This document shows positions 8,259 to 17,474 of a stretch of DNA of 64,000 bases, one piece after another. Each line of letters opens with the position of its first letter. The stretch's first letter is position 1. The notes beneath the pieces are model-generated. The model searched no databases, was not told where the DNA came from, and saw only the letters and a list, made by a program, of their open reading frames with translations. Position numbers and translations under genes: made by a program. Origin of the DNA: Sphaerisporangium perillae (GTDB taxonomy: Bacteria; Actinomycetota; Actinomycetes; Streptosporangiales; Streptosporangiaceae); NCBI RefSeq assembly GCF_023276435.1, contig NZ_JALLPO010000023.1, forward strand, positions 94,156 to 158,155, in the 5' to 3' direction.

Positions 8259-8807
8259 TCAACTGGCGTCGCAGTAGCGGTTGCTGAGCGGGACGTTGTC
8301 GAACTTGATGGTCTTCCATGAAAGCGCCGGCGTGCTCATGTAGGCGGCCCTCACCCTGACCACCACACAGCCCCCGCGGTTGTAGGCGGCTTTCACGTTG
8401 CTGTTCGCGCTCCGGTAGTGGTAGCGGACCGCGAGGGTGCAGCCGGCTTTGGCGCCCACGTGCGGCAGGAGCCTGCACAGGCGTGACGCGGCCGTCTTCG
8501 CGGTCCAGCCGTAGGTGTCGAAGTTCCGCTTGATAGAGCGTGTCGTCGCCTTGCTGAAGTACCAGGAACACGTGGTGATGCCGCAGTTCCTCCGTACCCA
8601 GCTCGCCGCCTTGAGGGGGTCCGCGGACGTGCTCGCCGCCGTTGACAGATCGCCGCCCGTGAGCGATGGGGTGATGAGGCTGGAGCCGACCACGCCGGCA
8701 TTCGCCTGGGGGCCCTGGGTGGCCGCCGACGCGCCCGAAGCTCCTCCGATGACCACGGTCGCGCCCAGGGCGAGACCGCCTACGAGGGTGGTGATGGTTT
8801 TGCGCAT
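8259..8807 (-). CDS. Small secreted cysteine-containing protein of unknown function
   Basis: This is a 182-residue protein. It starts MRKTITTLVGGLALGATVVI and has a clear signal peptide ending near ASGASAA. The ATG is preceded by AAAAGGAAAAGGG. The mature part has six cysteines, in CGITTC, RLCRLL, AGCTLA, GGCVVV and the C-terminal NRYCDAS, suggesting disulfide bonding outside the cell. No enzyme motif is recognised. It lies back-to-back with the STAND/WD40 gene across a 354-bp gap that could hold a shared divergent promoter region. A functional link between the two is speculative. Confidence 0.8.
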   Translation of the reverse strand: MRKTITTLVGGLALGATVVIGGASGASAATQGPQANAGVVGSSLITPSLTGGDLSTAASTSADPLKAASWVRRNCGITTCSWYFSKATTRSIKRNFDTYGWTAKTAASRLCRLLPHVGAKAGCTLAVRYHYRSANSNVKAAYNRGGCVVVRVRAAYMSTPALSWKTIKFDNVPLSNRYCDAS

Positions 8808-9161
8808 CCCTTTTCCTTTTCTAGCTAAATGTTCGTCTTTGAGGGTTTTGGTGGGGTTTGGTCGAATCTGTGGCTGCCTTTCTCCCCGTATGCCGCCACC
8901 CCTTGTCGCGAGCGGCGGACGGTGGTGACCCGCGCCGTTTTCGGGGGTGTGCATCCAGGTTTCGGGCGGGGAAGGTTGTTTGGCAGCCCCCATGACCAGG
9001 GCAAACAAAAAATCGGTGTGGCGCCCGACGGGGCGGCGGCCGGCGGCGCATCGATACAGTCGTCACGTGTGAGCGCTGACACCGTTGTGGATACCGCTTG
9101 ACATGGGTAGTTTGGGGCTCTCTGAGCGATCTTGTCGTCCAACGAGCGGAGAGCCCGAACG
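8808..9161. promoter_or_regulatory. Divergent intergenic region between the secreted-protein and STAND/WD40 genes
   Basis: This stretch shows no convincing coding content. It is clearly less GC-rich than its surroundings in places (runs such as GGCAAACAAAAAATCGG). TTGACA at 9098-9103 is a possible -35 box for the rightward gene, but no good -10 is seen at the right spacing. It would contain the promoters of both divergent genes. Confidence 0.45.
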
Positions 9162-12100
9162 ATGGGTCGTCGTGAGAGCCCGCTGGACCCCGCGGCGGGA
9201 CCGGTACAGCGCTTCGCCTACGAGCTGCGGAAGCTCCGTCAGGAAGCCGGCGGCATGACCTATCGGGCCATGGCAAAGCGCGCGGGCTATTCGGTCACCA
9301 CGCTGTCGCAGGCCGCGGGAGGAGAGCGCCTGGCGTCGCTGCCCGTCGTCCTCGCCTACGTGGCGACGTGCGACGGCGACGCCTCCGAATGGGAGTCCCG
9401 TTGGCACCAGGCCGCCCAGGAATCGGCCCGTGAAATGCAAGGAGAGGACACCGCTCCCGCGCCCTACCTGGGGCTGGCCCCTTACGGCACGGCCGACTCC
9501 CATCGGTTCTTCGGCCGGGACCGGCTGGTCGGGGACCTGCTCGAACTGCTGGGACAGCGTCGTTTCGCGGCGGTGTTCGGCCCGTCGGGCAGCGGGAAGT
9601 CCTCACTGCTGAAAGCCGGGCTGGTGCCGGTCCTGCGCGAAGGGACCGCCTCGCCGGAGCACGCTTCGGAGGAGATCCGCGTGTTCACCCCCGGCGATCG
9701 GCCCATGCGTCATGCCGATCGGCTCGTCGCGGGCGAGGGCGGTTCCGGCGTCCTGGCCGTGGTCGACCAGTTCGAGGAGGTCTTCACGCTCTGCCGGGAC
9801 CAGGCCGAGCGCGCCGCGTTCATCGACCTGCTGCTGACCGCGCGACGCCCGGAAAGCCGTGTGCGGGTGGTCATAGCCGTCCGAGCGGACTTCTACGGGC
9901 GATGCGCGGAGCACCGCGAGCTGGCCGAATCCCTGCGCGACGCCAACCTCCTGGTCGGACCGATGAGCAGGGAGGAACTCCGGGAAGCGATCATACGGCC
10001 GGCCATGGCGGAGGGCCTCACCGTTGAACGGGCGCTCACGGCCGAGATCATCGACGACGTCGCCGGCGAGTCAGGGGCGCTGCCGCTGATGTCGCACGCA
10101 CTGCGCGAAGTCTGGCACCGCCGCAAGGCGAAGATGCTGACCTTGGAGTCCTACGAGAGCGTGGGCAGGGTCCAGGGGGCCATCAGCCACACCGCGGAGG
10201 GTCTGTACGCGAAGCTGTCGCCGGAGCAGGCGAGGATCGCCCGGCGGATCCTCCTGAGGTTGGTCAACCCAGGTGAGCAGAGCGAGGACACCCGCCGTCC
10301 CGCCGCCCGTGCCGAGCTGGACCCGCGAGGGGAGGCCGACACGGCGCTGGTCATCGAGCGTCTGGCCGGTTGCCGGCTCCTCACACTCCACCTGGACACC
10401 GTCGAGCTGGCCCACGAGGCGCTCATCGGCTCCTGGCCGCGCCTGCGCGCCTGGGTGGACGAGGACCGCGACCGCCTGCGCGCTCAGCGGCAGCTGACCG
10501 AGGCCGCGAGGACATGGGAGGAGCACGGCCGGGACACCGGGGTCCTGTACCGGGGCACGCGCTTAGCCGTCGTGGAGGGGCTGCTCACCGAGCCGGAACA
10601 CCGCGACGACCTGACGCCCGTCGAGTCGGGCTTCCTCCTCGCCAGTGCGGCGCTGGCCCGGCGCGGAACCCGTATACGGGTTATCGTCTCCGCCGCGCTG
10701 GCGGTGCTGCTGGTCGTCGCCACGACGGCGGCGGGAGCGGCCTCCTGGCAGGCGAGATTGGCCGGAGACCGGCTGGAGGAGGCGCTCGGGCGGCTGGTCG
10801 CTAGACGTGCCGCCGCTTTGCGCGACACCGATCCAAAGCTCGCCCGCCAGATGAGCGCCGCGGCCTGGCGGATCGCCCGCGTCCCGGAGGCCCGTGACGA
10901 GCTGATCGACTCGATGACCGACCCGGCGGCCGACGTCTTCAGCGATCCGTACAGCGCCGCGGGAACGGTGCACGCGCTCAGCGCGGACGGCGCCAAGCTG
11001 GCCACCTACACCGCGGGCAGGCCCGGCGAGCCGGGCTGGTTGCGCGTCTACGACGTGGCCGCGAAGAAGCAGATCGCCAGTGCCATCTGGGCGAGCGGAC
11101 AGCGGGTGAACGCCCTCGCGTGGAACCCCGACGGCCGCACCGTGGCGGTGGGCGACCCGTCAGGGGTTCGGCTGTGGACCGTCGCAGGCCCTCCGCCGAG
11201 CGGCCCGTCGTTCGGCCTCGCCCAGCAGGATCCTCCGTCCGGCGACGACCGGTTGGCGTTCAGTCCGAGCGGCCGCCTGCTCGTCATGGCCAACGGCGAC
11301 GCCACCGAGACCTGGGACGTCGCGCTTCGCCGGCGCGTGCTCACGGAGCCGGTCAGAGCCGTCAGCGCGGACGACCGGCTGGCTCTCGTGATCCCTCCGG
11401 AGGCCGTGGAGGTCAGAGCTGTCGGGCAATGGTCCACCGATGGCTCTACGTGGCACGAGGAACCGTCGGGAAACAGGCTCGTGGAGGTCTGGGACCTCCA
11501 ACGCCGAAAGCCGGTCCCGGCGCCATGGCTGCCGGCCGCCGCCATGGATGGCGTGTTCGGCCCGGACGGGCGGACGCTCGCCCTCACCACCCTTGAGGGG
11601 ATCCGGGTGTTCGACGTCACCACCGGGCGGGAGATCTCGGACCCGCTGCTTCCGTTCACCGAGCACGTGCGGTTCAGCCCGGATGGGCGATACCTCACCG
11701 GGTCGGCGGCCACGGCGCGCGTGCACCTGTGGCGGGTGCGGGACGGCGTCGAGCTGATGAGCCACCCGCTCCCACCGGCCGTGGAGCTCCCGGCGGACGC
11801 TCCACGCATGTCTTCCGACGGCCGGTTCCTCAGGGTGTCCGGCCCGGACGGAACCGTACACGTCCTCGATGTCTCCGCCCACACCAGACCGACCGTCCTC
11901 GCCCGATCCGGCGACGAGAGGCGATTCAGCCCGGACGGCCGCTTCCTGGCGGTGGAGGGCGGTCACAAGGGAAAACGTCAAGTGTCGATCTGGGACATTG
12001 CCCTCCGAAAGCCCGTGGGCCGCCCGATCCTCCTCGACGATCCCTCGCGAGAGGCACTTATGCGCGGACCCGGAGGGTACTCCCCCCACTTCAGCCCGGA

Positions 12101-12929
12101 CGGGCGAACGCTCGCCCTCACCCACCATGAATCCACGACGGTGACGTTGTGGAACATCGAGGCCGGTACCCGCGTCAGGGCAATCCGCCTTCGGAACCCG
12201 GAACCCGGCGGGGTCACGTCTCTGGCATTCTCTCCGGACGGCGCGACCATGGCGCTGAGCCTTCCCGACCGCCGAGGGGGCGAAGAGCTGGAACTGTGGG
12301 ATGTCCGAAGCGGCGCGTGGATCAAGACCATCTCGGGTGCGGGTGGAGAGATCCTCACCTTCCTTCCCGGCGGACGCCGGCTGTACGCCGGGGACACATT
12401 GCAGGGGAACCTGGTGGATACCGCCGCGGGAACGGTGAGCAAGGACAGACCCGACGTCCGCGCCCAGGGAGAAACCCTCTTCTCCGGCGACGCGGCCGTG
12501 ACGGTCGACAACTCAGGTCGCTTAACGTTCTGGGACCAAAGCTTGCGCGTACCGCTGGCTCCGCCGCAGAGCGCTGACGTGGCACCGATCAACGCCATCG
12601 TGCCCTTCCCGCCGGGCCACCTCTTCGCCACCGTCTCCGGGGACGAAGGGCTCGTCAGGCTGTGGGACTGGCGGGGATTCCAGCAGGTCGGCTCGCCGAT
12701 CGAGTACTACCACCTTCCCCCGGGGCTAGGGTTCAGGGGGACGGCCGTGGGGTTCAGTAGGACGGCGCTGCTGATCTCCTTGCCCGACGGAGCATTGCTA
12801 GAGATCCCCGTCGATCCCGACGCTTCCAGCGCCTTGATCTGCGACCTGGACGGCGGCATGTCCCGTGCCGAGTGGGAAAGCCATATCCCCGAGCTGCCCT
12901 ACTCGGACACCTGCGGCCGGCGGCGGTGA
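9162..12929 (+). CDS. STAND-type NTPase with N-terminal HTH, transmembrane segment and C-terminal WD40-like repeats
   Basis: This is a 1255-residue multidomain protein. Residues ~10-75 form an XRE-like helix-turn-helix (YRAMAKRAGYSVTTLSQAAG). FFGRDRLVGDLLELL leads into a Walker A, FGPSGSGKSSLL (~140), and a Walker B-like VLAVVDQFEEVF (~200), the pattern of nSTAND1-type signalling ATPases. One hydrophobic helix (VSAALAVLLVVATTAAGAA, ~505-525) precedes a long C-terminal region of WD40-type blades marked by FSPDGR and LWD/VWD motifs. I chose ATG 9162, which follows GGAGAG; an earlier GTG-type extension exists. Related actinobacterial proteins are proposed signal-transduction or conflict (defence) NTPases. 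The HTH-TM-propeller order suggests a membrane-anchored sensor. Nearby IS debris and lower GC hint at transfer. Confidence 0.88.
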   Translation: MGRRESPLDPAAGPVQRFAYELRKLRQEAGGMTYRAMAKRAGYSVTTLSQAAGGERLASLPVVLAYVATCDGDASEWESRWHQAAQESAREMQGEDTAPAPYLGLAPYGTADSHRFFGRDRLVGDLLELLGQRRFAAVFGPSGSGKSSLLKAGLVPVLREGTASPEHASEEIRVFTPGDRPMRHADRLVAGEGGSGVLAVVDQFEEVFTLCRDQAERAAFIDLLLTARRPESRVRVVIAVRADFYGRCAEHRELAESLRDANLLVGPMSREELREAIIRPAMAEGLTVERALTAEIIDDVAGESGALPLMSHALREVWHRRKAKMLTLESYESVGRVQGAISHTAEGLYAKLSPEQARIARRILLRLVNPGEQSEDTRRPAARAELDPRGEADTALVIERLAGCRLLTLHLDTVELAHEALIGSWPRLRAWVDEDRDRLRAQRQLTEAARTWEEHGRDTGVLYRGTRLAVVEGLLTEPEHRDDLTPVESGFLLASAALARRGTRIRVIVSAALAVLLVVATTAAGAASWQARLAGDRLEEALGRLVARRAAALRDTDPKLARQMSAAAWRIARVPEARDELIDSMTDPAADVFSDPYSAAGTVHALSADGAKLATYTAGRPGEPGWLRVYDVAAKKQIASAIWASGQRVNALAWNPDGRTVAVGDPSGVRLWTVAGPPPSGPSFGLAQQDPPSGDDRLAFSPSGRLLVMANGDATETWDVALRRRVLTEPVRAVSADDRLALVIPPEAVEVRAVGQWSTDGSTWHEEPSGNRLVEVWDLQRRKPVPAPWLPAAAMDGVFGPDGRTLALTTLEGIRVFDVTTGREISDPLLPFTEHVRFSPDGRYLTGSAATARVHLWRVRDGVELMSHPLPPAVELPADAPRMSSDGRFLRVSGPDGTVHVLDVSAHTRPTVLARSGDERRFSPDGRFLAVEGGHKGKRQVSIWDIALRKPVGRPILLDDPSREALMRGPGGYSPHFSPDGRTLALTHHESTTVTLWNIEAGTRVRAIRLRNPEPGGVTSLAFSPDGATMALSLPDRRGGEELELWDVRSGAWIKTISGAGGEILTFLPGGRRLYAGDTLQGNLVDTAAGTVSKDRPDVRAQGETLFSGDAAVTVDNSGRLTFWDQSLRVPLAPPQSADVAPINAIVPFPPGHLFATVSGDEGLVRLWDWRGFQQVGSPIEYYHLPPGLGFRGTAVGFSRTALLISLPDGALLEIPVDPDASSALICDLDGGMSRAEWESHIPELPYSDTCGRRR

Positions 12930-13341
12930 GTGCGCCTCCTGCGCCGTGTCGGTGTGAATGCACCGGTTCCCTGCCTCTGACGCATTGGGCGTGCTCGCCG
13001 GCTTACCCCTGCTGCGCCGTGGCGCCATGTCGAATTAGATGAATGTCACGAATTGTCGGAGGCTCTTCGTCTCAACTTGTCGGAGGCTCTTCGTCTCAAC
13101 GGCTGCCGGCGGGTTCTGGCACGCGAGAAGCCGAGACGATGTCTCCGCGCTGCGACGGTACACCCGCGGCCATCCCTGCCCCTCACCCCACAGATACCGC
13201 TAATTCCGACATTTAACTTTGTCGCGACAATGGTGATTGATTTCTTGCTTCACACATTAATTATTGACGGAAGTCGGTTGCGAACGGGGTTGGTGTGTGA
13301 AATTATTCGTACAGGTTTTCGAATGGCGTTGGAGGTGTGGC
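12930..13341. other. 412-bp intergenic stretch with a tandem duplication and an AT-rich segment
   Basis: No gene is supported. It contains an exact 24-bp tandem duplication (13053-13100) and, at about 13195-13335, an unusually AT-rich run for this genome (for example CACATTAATTATTGACGG). The AT-rich part directly precedes the DUF222/HNH gene and probably holds its promoter; TTGACG at about 13263-13268 is a possible -35 element. Confidence 0.5.
13053..13100. repeat. Two exact tandem copies of a 24-bp unit
   Basis: The units 13053-13076 and 13077-13100 are identical and begin TTGTCGGAGGCTCTTCGTCT. They lie in non-coding DNA between the STAND/WD40 gene and the DUF222/HNH gene. The 24-bp length would keep a reading frame, but no credible protein runs through it. 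It is a simple duplication or a doubled binding site. Confidence 0.9.
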
Positions 13342-15216
13342 GTGGCTGATTCTTCAAGGCGTGATCGGTCGCACCCGCCGGGGCGTGGTGTGCTGGGGCC
13401 GGCGTGGTGGGCGGCGATGGTCGCGCGTTCCAGCGGTTGCTCCACTGAGGGCTCGGCTGCCCGCAACATCGATCCGCCGGTCGATCCGCTCGGTGACGCG
13501 CATGACGCCCAGGCTCGTGATGTCCCTCCGCGTCCTGGTCTCAAGCCTGCCGGTGCCGGTGTGAGTGGGGGTGCTGATAGCGCTGCTACCGGTGCGGGTG
13601 CCGGTGGCGGTGCTGATGGCCCTGCTACGGGCGCTGGTGCTGGTGGCCGGTCGTCGTGGGTGTTGGTGGGACGGGTGCGGGGGGCCGCCGAGGAGTTGGC
13701 GGTGGCCGGGGTGCCGGAGTCGGCGGCGGTTTGTGTGGCCGAGGTGGAGGCTCTGGTGCTCGCGCGTGATCGGCTGACCTCGGCGATTGCGGCGCGGGTG
13801 GGGCGGGTGCATGGGTCGGGTGAGGTCAAAACCCGTGGGCATGCCTCGACGAAGACCTGGTTGCGGTCGCAGTGCGGGATGAGTTCGGCGGGGGCGGGGC
13901 GTCTGGTCGGTTTGGCGGTGGAGCTGGCGCGTCTGCCGCTGGTGCGCGAGCGGTTCGCTTCCGGGGCCCTGGCCGAGGGGATGGTGTCGGCGATCTGCGG
14001 TGCCACCGCCTTGTTGACCGATGAGCAGACGGGGCCGGCCGAGTCGATCCTGGTCGCTCTGGCCGATGAGGCGAGCCCGGTGGAGGTGGCTCGGGCGGGT
14101 CGTTACCTGCGTGAGGTGCTCTGTCCTGATGAGGCGGGGCAGGAGGCCGAGGCCGACTACGCGGCGCGGTTTCTCATCGTGCGGCCGACCGCTTCGGGTG
14201 GGGTGGAGGGGGAGTTTCGGTTGCCGCGTGAGGCGGCCGGCCGGTTGAGGGCGCTGCTGGACGCCTACGCCAAGCCTCGGGCCGAGGGTGATGATCGTCC
14301 ACTGCGGGTACGAAACGCTGATGCGTTGATCTCGCTGCTGGAGGAGAACATCACCACTGAGCTGCTGGTCCTGGTCAACGCCGCCTCCCTCCCCGACGAC
14401 TCCACACCCGAGGCGCCCACCGATCCCGGCACGCGTACCGGACCCGCCAGACGTAACGAGGCGATCGACTCCGGCACACACTCCGCGCCGAGCAAACCCA
14501 GCGGACGTACCGGACCCGCCGGACGTAACGAGCCGATCGACTCCGGCACACACTCCGCGCCGAGCAAACCCAGCGGACGTACCGGACCCGCCGGACGTAC
14601 CGGACCCGCCGGACGTACCGGACCCGCCGGACCCACCGAGTGCAAAGCTTGCGCGGCATCCACCGAGCCTGCGGGCGTACCTACCAGAGCGGAGGAGGGC
14701 GCCTGGGCTGCTGGCGATGTGTGCGGCAGGTGCGGGCATCGGGCCGATCGGTGGCTGCCCGGTCTGCTGGCTTCGACCGGGCAACTGTTGCCGGTGGGGG
14801 ATGTCCACCGGCTGGCCCGCACCTCCACCCTGGTACGCATCGTGATGAACGCCGACCGGCAGGTACTGGACCTCGGCCGCAAGGTACGGCTCGCCACTCC
14901 CGCTCAACGGCGAGCCGTCATCGCCCGATACGCCACCTGCTGGGTGGAGGGATGCCCGCTCCCCGCCACCACGTGCCAGATCGACCACGCCGACGGCTGG
15001 GCAGAAGGCGGCCCCACCGACCTGGCCAACCTCGGACCCGCCTGCCAGTTCCACAACCGCGACCGCTACCGACACCCCGACCGCTACCAACGCCGCCGTA
15101 CCGGCGAAGACCGCTGGACCTACACCTACCGGGGACGCACCCCCGGTCACCCACCCCCTCCTCGTGCGCAAGGAGTGCCGAGCCAAGACGGAAGGAGCGC
15201 TCAGCCGAGCTTGTAG
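13342..15216 (+). CDS. DUF222 / HNH endonuclease family protein (13E12-repeat type) with a repeat linker
   Basis: This is a 624-residue protein. GTG 13342 is chosen because GGAGG lies six bases upstream (13331-13335). The middle section, from VRGAAEELAVAGVPESAAVC to about residue 350, matches the DUF222 domain of the mycobacterial 13E12 family. The C-terminus carries an HNH nuclease domain: CWVEGCPLPATTCQIDHADG, then GPTDLANLGPACQFHN, with Cys pairs and His residues intact. Between them is a low-complexity linker of near-identical repeats (RTGPAGRNEPIDSGTHSAPS). Proteins of this family are widespread, often multicopy and of unknown biological role. The gene's last 16 bp overlap the 3' end of the convergent glycosyltransferase gene. 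Confidence 0.88.
   Translation: MADSSRRDRSHPPGRGVLGPAWWAAMVARSSGCSTEGSAARNIDPPVDPLGDAHDAQARDVPPRPGLKPAGAGVSGGADSAATGAGAGGGADGPATGAGAGGRSSWVLVGRVRGAAEELAVAGVPESAAVCVAEVEALVLARDRLTSAIAARVGRVHGSGEVKTRGHASTKTWLRSQCGMSSAGAGRLVGLAVELARLPLVRERFASGALAEGMVSAICGATALLTDEQTGPAESILVALADEASPVEVARAGRYLREVLCPDEAGQEAEADYAARFLIVRPTASGGVEGEFRLPREAAGRLRALLDAYAKPRAEGDDRPLRVRNADALISLLEENITTELLVLVNAASLPDDSTPEAPTDPGTRTGPARRNEAIDSGTHSAPSKPSGRTGPAGRNEPIDSGTHSAPSKPSGRTGPAGRTGPAGRTGPAGPTECKACAASTEPAGVPTRAEEGAWAAGDVCGRCGHRADRWLPGLLASTGQLLPVGDVHRLARTSTLVRIVMNADRQVLDLGRKVRLATPAQRRAVIARYATCWVEGCPLPATTCQIDHADGWAEGGPTDLANLGPACQFHNRDRYRHPDRYQRRRTGEDRWTYTYRGRTPGHPPPPRAQGVPSQDGRSAQPSL
14434..14631. repeat. In-frame tandem repeats inside the DUF222/HNH gene
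   Basis: A 72-bp unit occurs twice (14434-14505 and 14506-14577), nearly identical. Three exact 18-bp units of CGTACCGGACCCGCCGGA (14578-14631) follow, encoding RTGPAG. Unit lengths are multiples of three, so copy-number changes would only alter linker length. The repeat sits between the DUF222 and HNH domains. Confidence 0.93.
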
Positions 15217-17474
15217 AGGGGCTGGCCGGTGTCGGTTCCGCCGTACTCGGAGGGGTCCACGACCGTGCCGTTGGCCTGCACCCAGGTGGTGATCTCGTTG
15301 TCGCCACCTCGGTCGGGGCCGCCCATGCCTCCGCCGAGCAGGATGTACTTCAGCTGCCCGCTGGAGACGTACTGCTCGAGCTTGGCCACGGTCATGGCGG
15401 GGTCGCTGCCGGTGAAGCCGCCCATCGCGATGACGGGCTCGCCGCCGGTGGACAGGATGACGGACGAGGCGCTCTGGGCACTGCTCACGGCGAGCAGCCA
15501 GGTGGCGTCGCCCTGGTTCTTCTCCAGATAGGAGATCATCTCGCTGCCGACGTTCCCGCCGGGACCGCCGCCGAAGCCGCCGCGCCCTCGACCGTCCGCA
15601 CCGGACGAGGTCTCTGAACCGGCGGGCGGCTCGGTGCCGGGCAGCATGTCAGCGCCGGACGGCTGGTCGGTTCCGGCCGACGGCTCGGCGCCCGCCGGCG
15701 GCGTGCCCGGGCCGTCCTGGCCGCCGGGGAACCGGCCACCGGGGAACTGGCCACCGGGGAACTGGCCGCGCATAGCCCCGGGCATGCCGCCCCGTCCTCC
15801 CATGCCGCCGAAGCCGCCGCTGCCCTCCGGACCGGCCGTGGGGTTGGTGCCGTTCACGCCGGAGGACAACGGGGTGAGCGCGTACGCGGCGGGAGCGGCC
15901 AGGCCACCCACGAGGCCGATGACCAGCGCGAGCGCGGCGAACCGGGCCCGGCCTTCGCCTCCGAGCCGCAGCACGATCAGGCCGACGGCGGCGATGGCGC
16001 ACAGCCCGGCGACGGCGTAGGCGAGCCATGGCGTCCAGTCAGGGGTACGGCGCAGCACGGCGAACGCCCATGCGCCCGTGAGCGCGATGCCCGCGGGCAA
16101 CACCCACGCCCATGCTCGCGTCCGCCGGTACGCCTGCCACATCAGCACTCCACCGAGACCGGTCAGAGCTGCGATGGCGGGCGCCAGCGCCGTCGTGTAG
16201 TACGGGTGGAAGGTCCCCGCCGAGAAGCTGAACACGATGAAGTGGACGGCCAGCCACCCACCCCAAAGCAGCAGGGCCGCGCGCGGGGCGGAACGACGGC
16301 CCGCCTGGAGCGGGCCCGGACGGCGGGCCGCCAGGAGCAGTCCCGCGGCCAGCGCGAGCACGGCGAAGGGGAGCAGCCAGGAGATCTGTCCGGCGATGAC
16401 GTCGTTGAACATCCGGTCCGCGCCGGAAGCACCGCCGAAGCCGCCGCCTCCGCCGAACCCGCCACGGCCACCGCCGCCTCCGTTCCCGTCACCGCCGAAG
16501 ATCCGGCCGAGGCCGTTGTAGCCGACGACCAGGTCCCAGACGGTGTTGTCGGTGCTGCCGCCGATGTACGGGCGGTCGGCGGCGGGCCACAGGTCGACGA
16601 CGACCATCCACCAGGCGCTCGACACCACCAGAGCCGCACCGGCCGCCAGGAGATGCCCGACGCGCCGCGCGATCCGGCCCGGCGCGGCGTACAGGTACAC
16701 CAGCGCGAAGGCGGGAAGCACGAGGTAGGCCTGCAGCATCTTGGTGTTGAAGCCCACTCCGACGAGGACCGCGCAGAACACCAGGGTCCGCATGCGCCCG
16801 GTCCTGATCGCCTCGGCGCAGCACCAGGCCGCGGCCACCAGGAGCAGGACGAGGATCGTGTCGGGGTTGTTGTCGCGGTTGATCGCCACGGTGATCGGGG
16901 TCAGTGTCATGACCAGGGCCGCGACGAGCCCGGCGGCGTGCCCTTGGACGCCGCCGAGCGCGCGCCGCACGGCGGAGTGGACCAGGCCCACGGCGGCGAT
17001 GCCCGCGACGGCCTGCGGGAGCAGCATGCTCCAGGTGCCGAATCCGAAGATCCGGGCCGACAGTCCCATGACCCACAGCCCGAACGGCGGCTTGTCGACG
17101 GTGATGAACGACGCCGAGTCGATGGCGCCGAAGAAGAACGCCTTCCAGCTGTGCGTGCCCGACAGGACGGCGGCCGCGTAGTACTGGTTGGCGTACCCGT
17201 TGCGGCCGAGCGCCCAGGTGTACAGCACCGCCGCCAGCGCGAGCACGCCGATCAGCGCGGGACGGGCCCAGCGCGGATCTCCTGCGCCGCCCAGCACGAC
17301 GGACGCGAGGCGGCTCCGCGGAGCGGTGCGGCGATGGCCGCTCGCGCCGTCTCGCCCCGGCACCTCCGCCGCCGGCCCGGTGTCGTGCCGTGCCGGTTCT
17401 CCGGGCGGCATCTGGCCGGCGCCGGGCCCCATCGGGGGCTCCCCCTGAGGCTGGCGATCGACGTCGATGGTCAT
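15201..17474 (-). CDS. GT39-family membrane glycosyltransferase (ArnT/PMT-like)
   Basis: This 757-residue polytopic membrane protein is predicted to use a polyprenyl-phosphate sugar donor on the outer face of the membrane. The acidic first-loop motif DSASFITVDKPPFGLWVMGL (~110-130) is the hallmark of the family, and around ten or more hydrophobic helices follow. Extracellular loops are very rich in glycine, proline and methionine (GRGGFGGGGGFGG; FPGGQFPGGRFPGG). The C-terminal soluble part ends near YILLGGGMGGPDRGGDNEIT. The start ATG at 17474 overlaps the stop codon of the GT2-GtrA gene (ATGA), so that enzyme probably makes its lipid-linked donor. Substrate (protein, polysaccharide or lipid) is unknown. 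Confidence 0.88.
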   Translation of the reverse strand: MTIDVDRQPQGEPPMGPGAGQMPPGEPARHDTGPAAEVPGRDGASGHRRTAPRSRLASVVLGGAGDPRWARPALIGVLALAAVLYTWALGRNGYANQYYAAAVLSGTHSWKAFFFGAIDSASFITVDKPPFGLWVMGLSARIFGFGTWSMLLPQAVAGIAAVGLVHSAVRRALGGVQGHAAGLVAALVMTLTPITVAINRDNNPDTILVLLLVAAAWCCAEAIRTGRMRTLVFCAVLVGVGFNTKMLQAYLVLPAFALVYLYAAPGRIARRVGHLLAAGAALVVSSAWWMVVVDLWPAADRPYIGGSTDNTVWDLVVGYNGLGRIFGGDGNGGGGGRGGFGGGGGFGGASGADRMFNDVIAGQISWLLPFAVLALAAGLLLAARRPGPLQAGRRSAPRAALLLWGGWLAVHFIVFSFSAGTFHPYYTTALAPAIAALTGLGGVLMWQAYRRTRAWAWVLPAGIALTGAWAFAVLRRTPDWTPWLAYAVAGLCAIAAVGLIVLRLGGEGRARFAALALVIGLVGGLAAPAAYALTPLSSGVNGTNPTAGPEGSGGFGGMGGRGGMPGAMRGQFPGGQFPGGRFPGGQDGPGTPPAGAEPSAGTDQPSGADMLPGTEPPAGSETSSGADGRGRGGFGGGPGGNVGSEMISYLEKNQGDATWLLAVSSAQSASSVILSTGGEPVIAMGGFTGSDPAMTVAKLEQYVSSGQLKYILLGGGMGGPDRGGDNEITTWVQANGTVVDPSEYGGTDTGQPLYKLG
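15730..15768. repeat. 15-bp tandem repeats in the GT39 glycosyltransferase gene
   Basis: AACCGGCCACCGGGG (15730-15744) and AACTGGCCACCGGGG (15745-15759), followed by a partial third copy, encode the minus-strand FPGGQ/FPGGR pentapeptides in an extracellular loop. The repeats are in frame. Confidence 0.85.

Noticed and set aside
8825..9142. Small open frames on both strands in the gap before the STAND/WD40 gene
   Set aside because: No ribosome-binding site, no domain, atypical composition; more likely promoter DNA.
14434..14631. Repeat array in the DUF222/HNH gene considered as CRISPR or attachment site
   Set aside because: The units are in frame, abutting and encode a protein linker.
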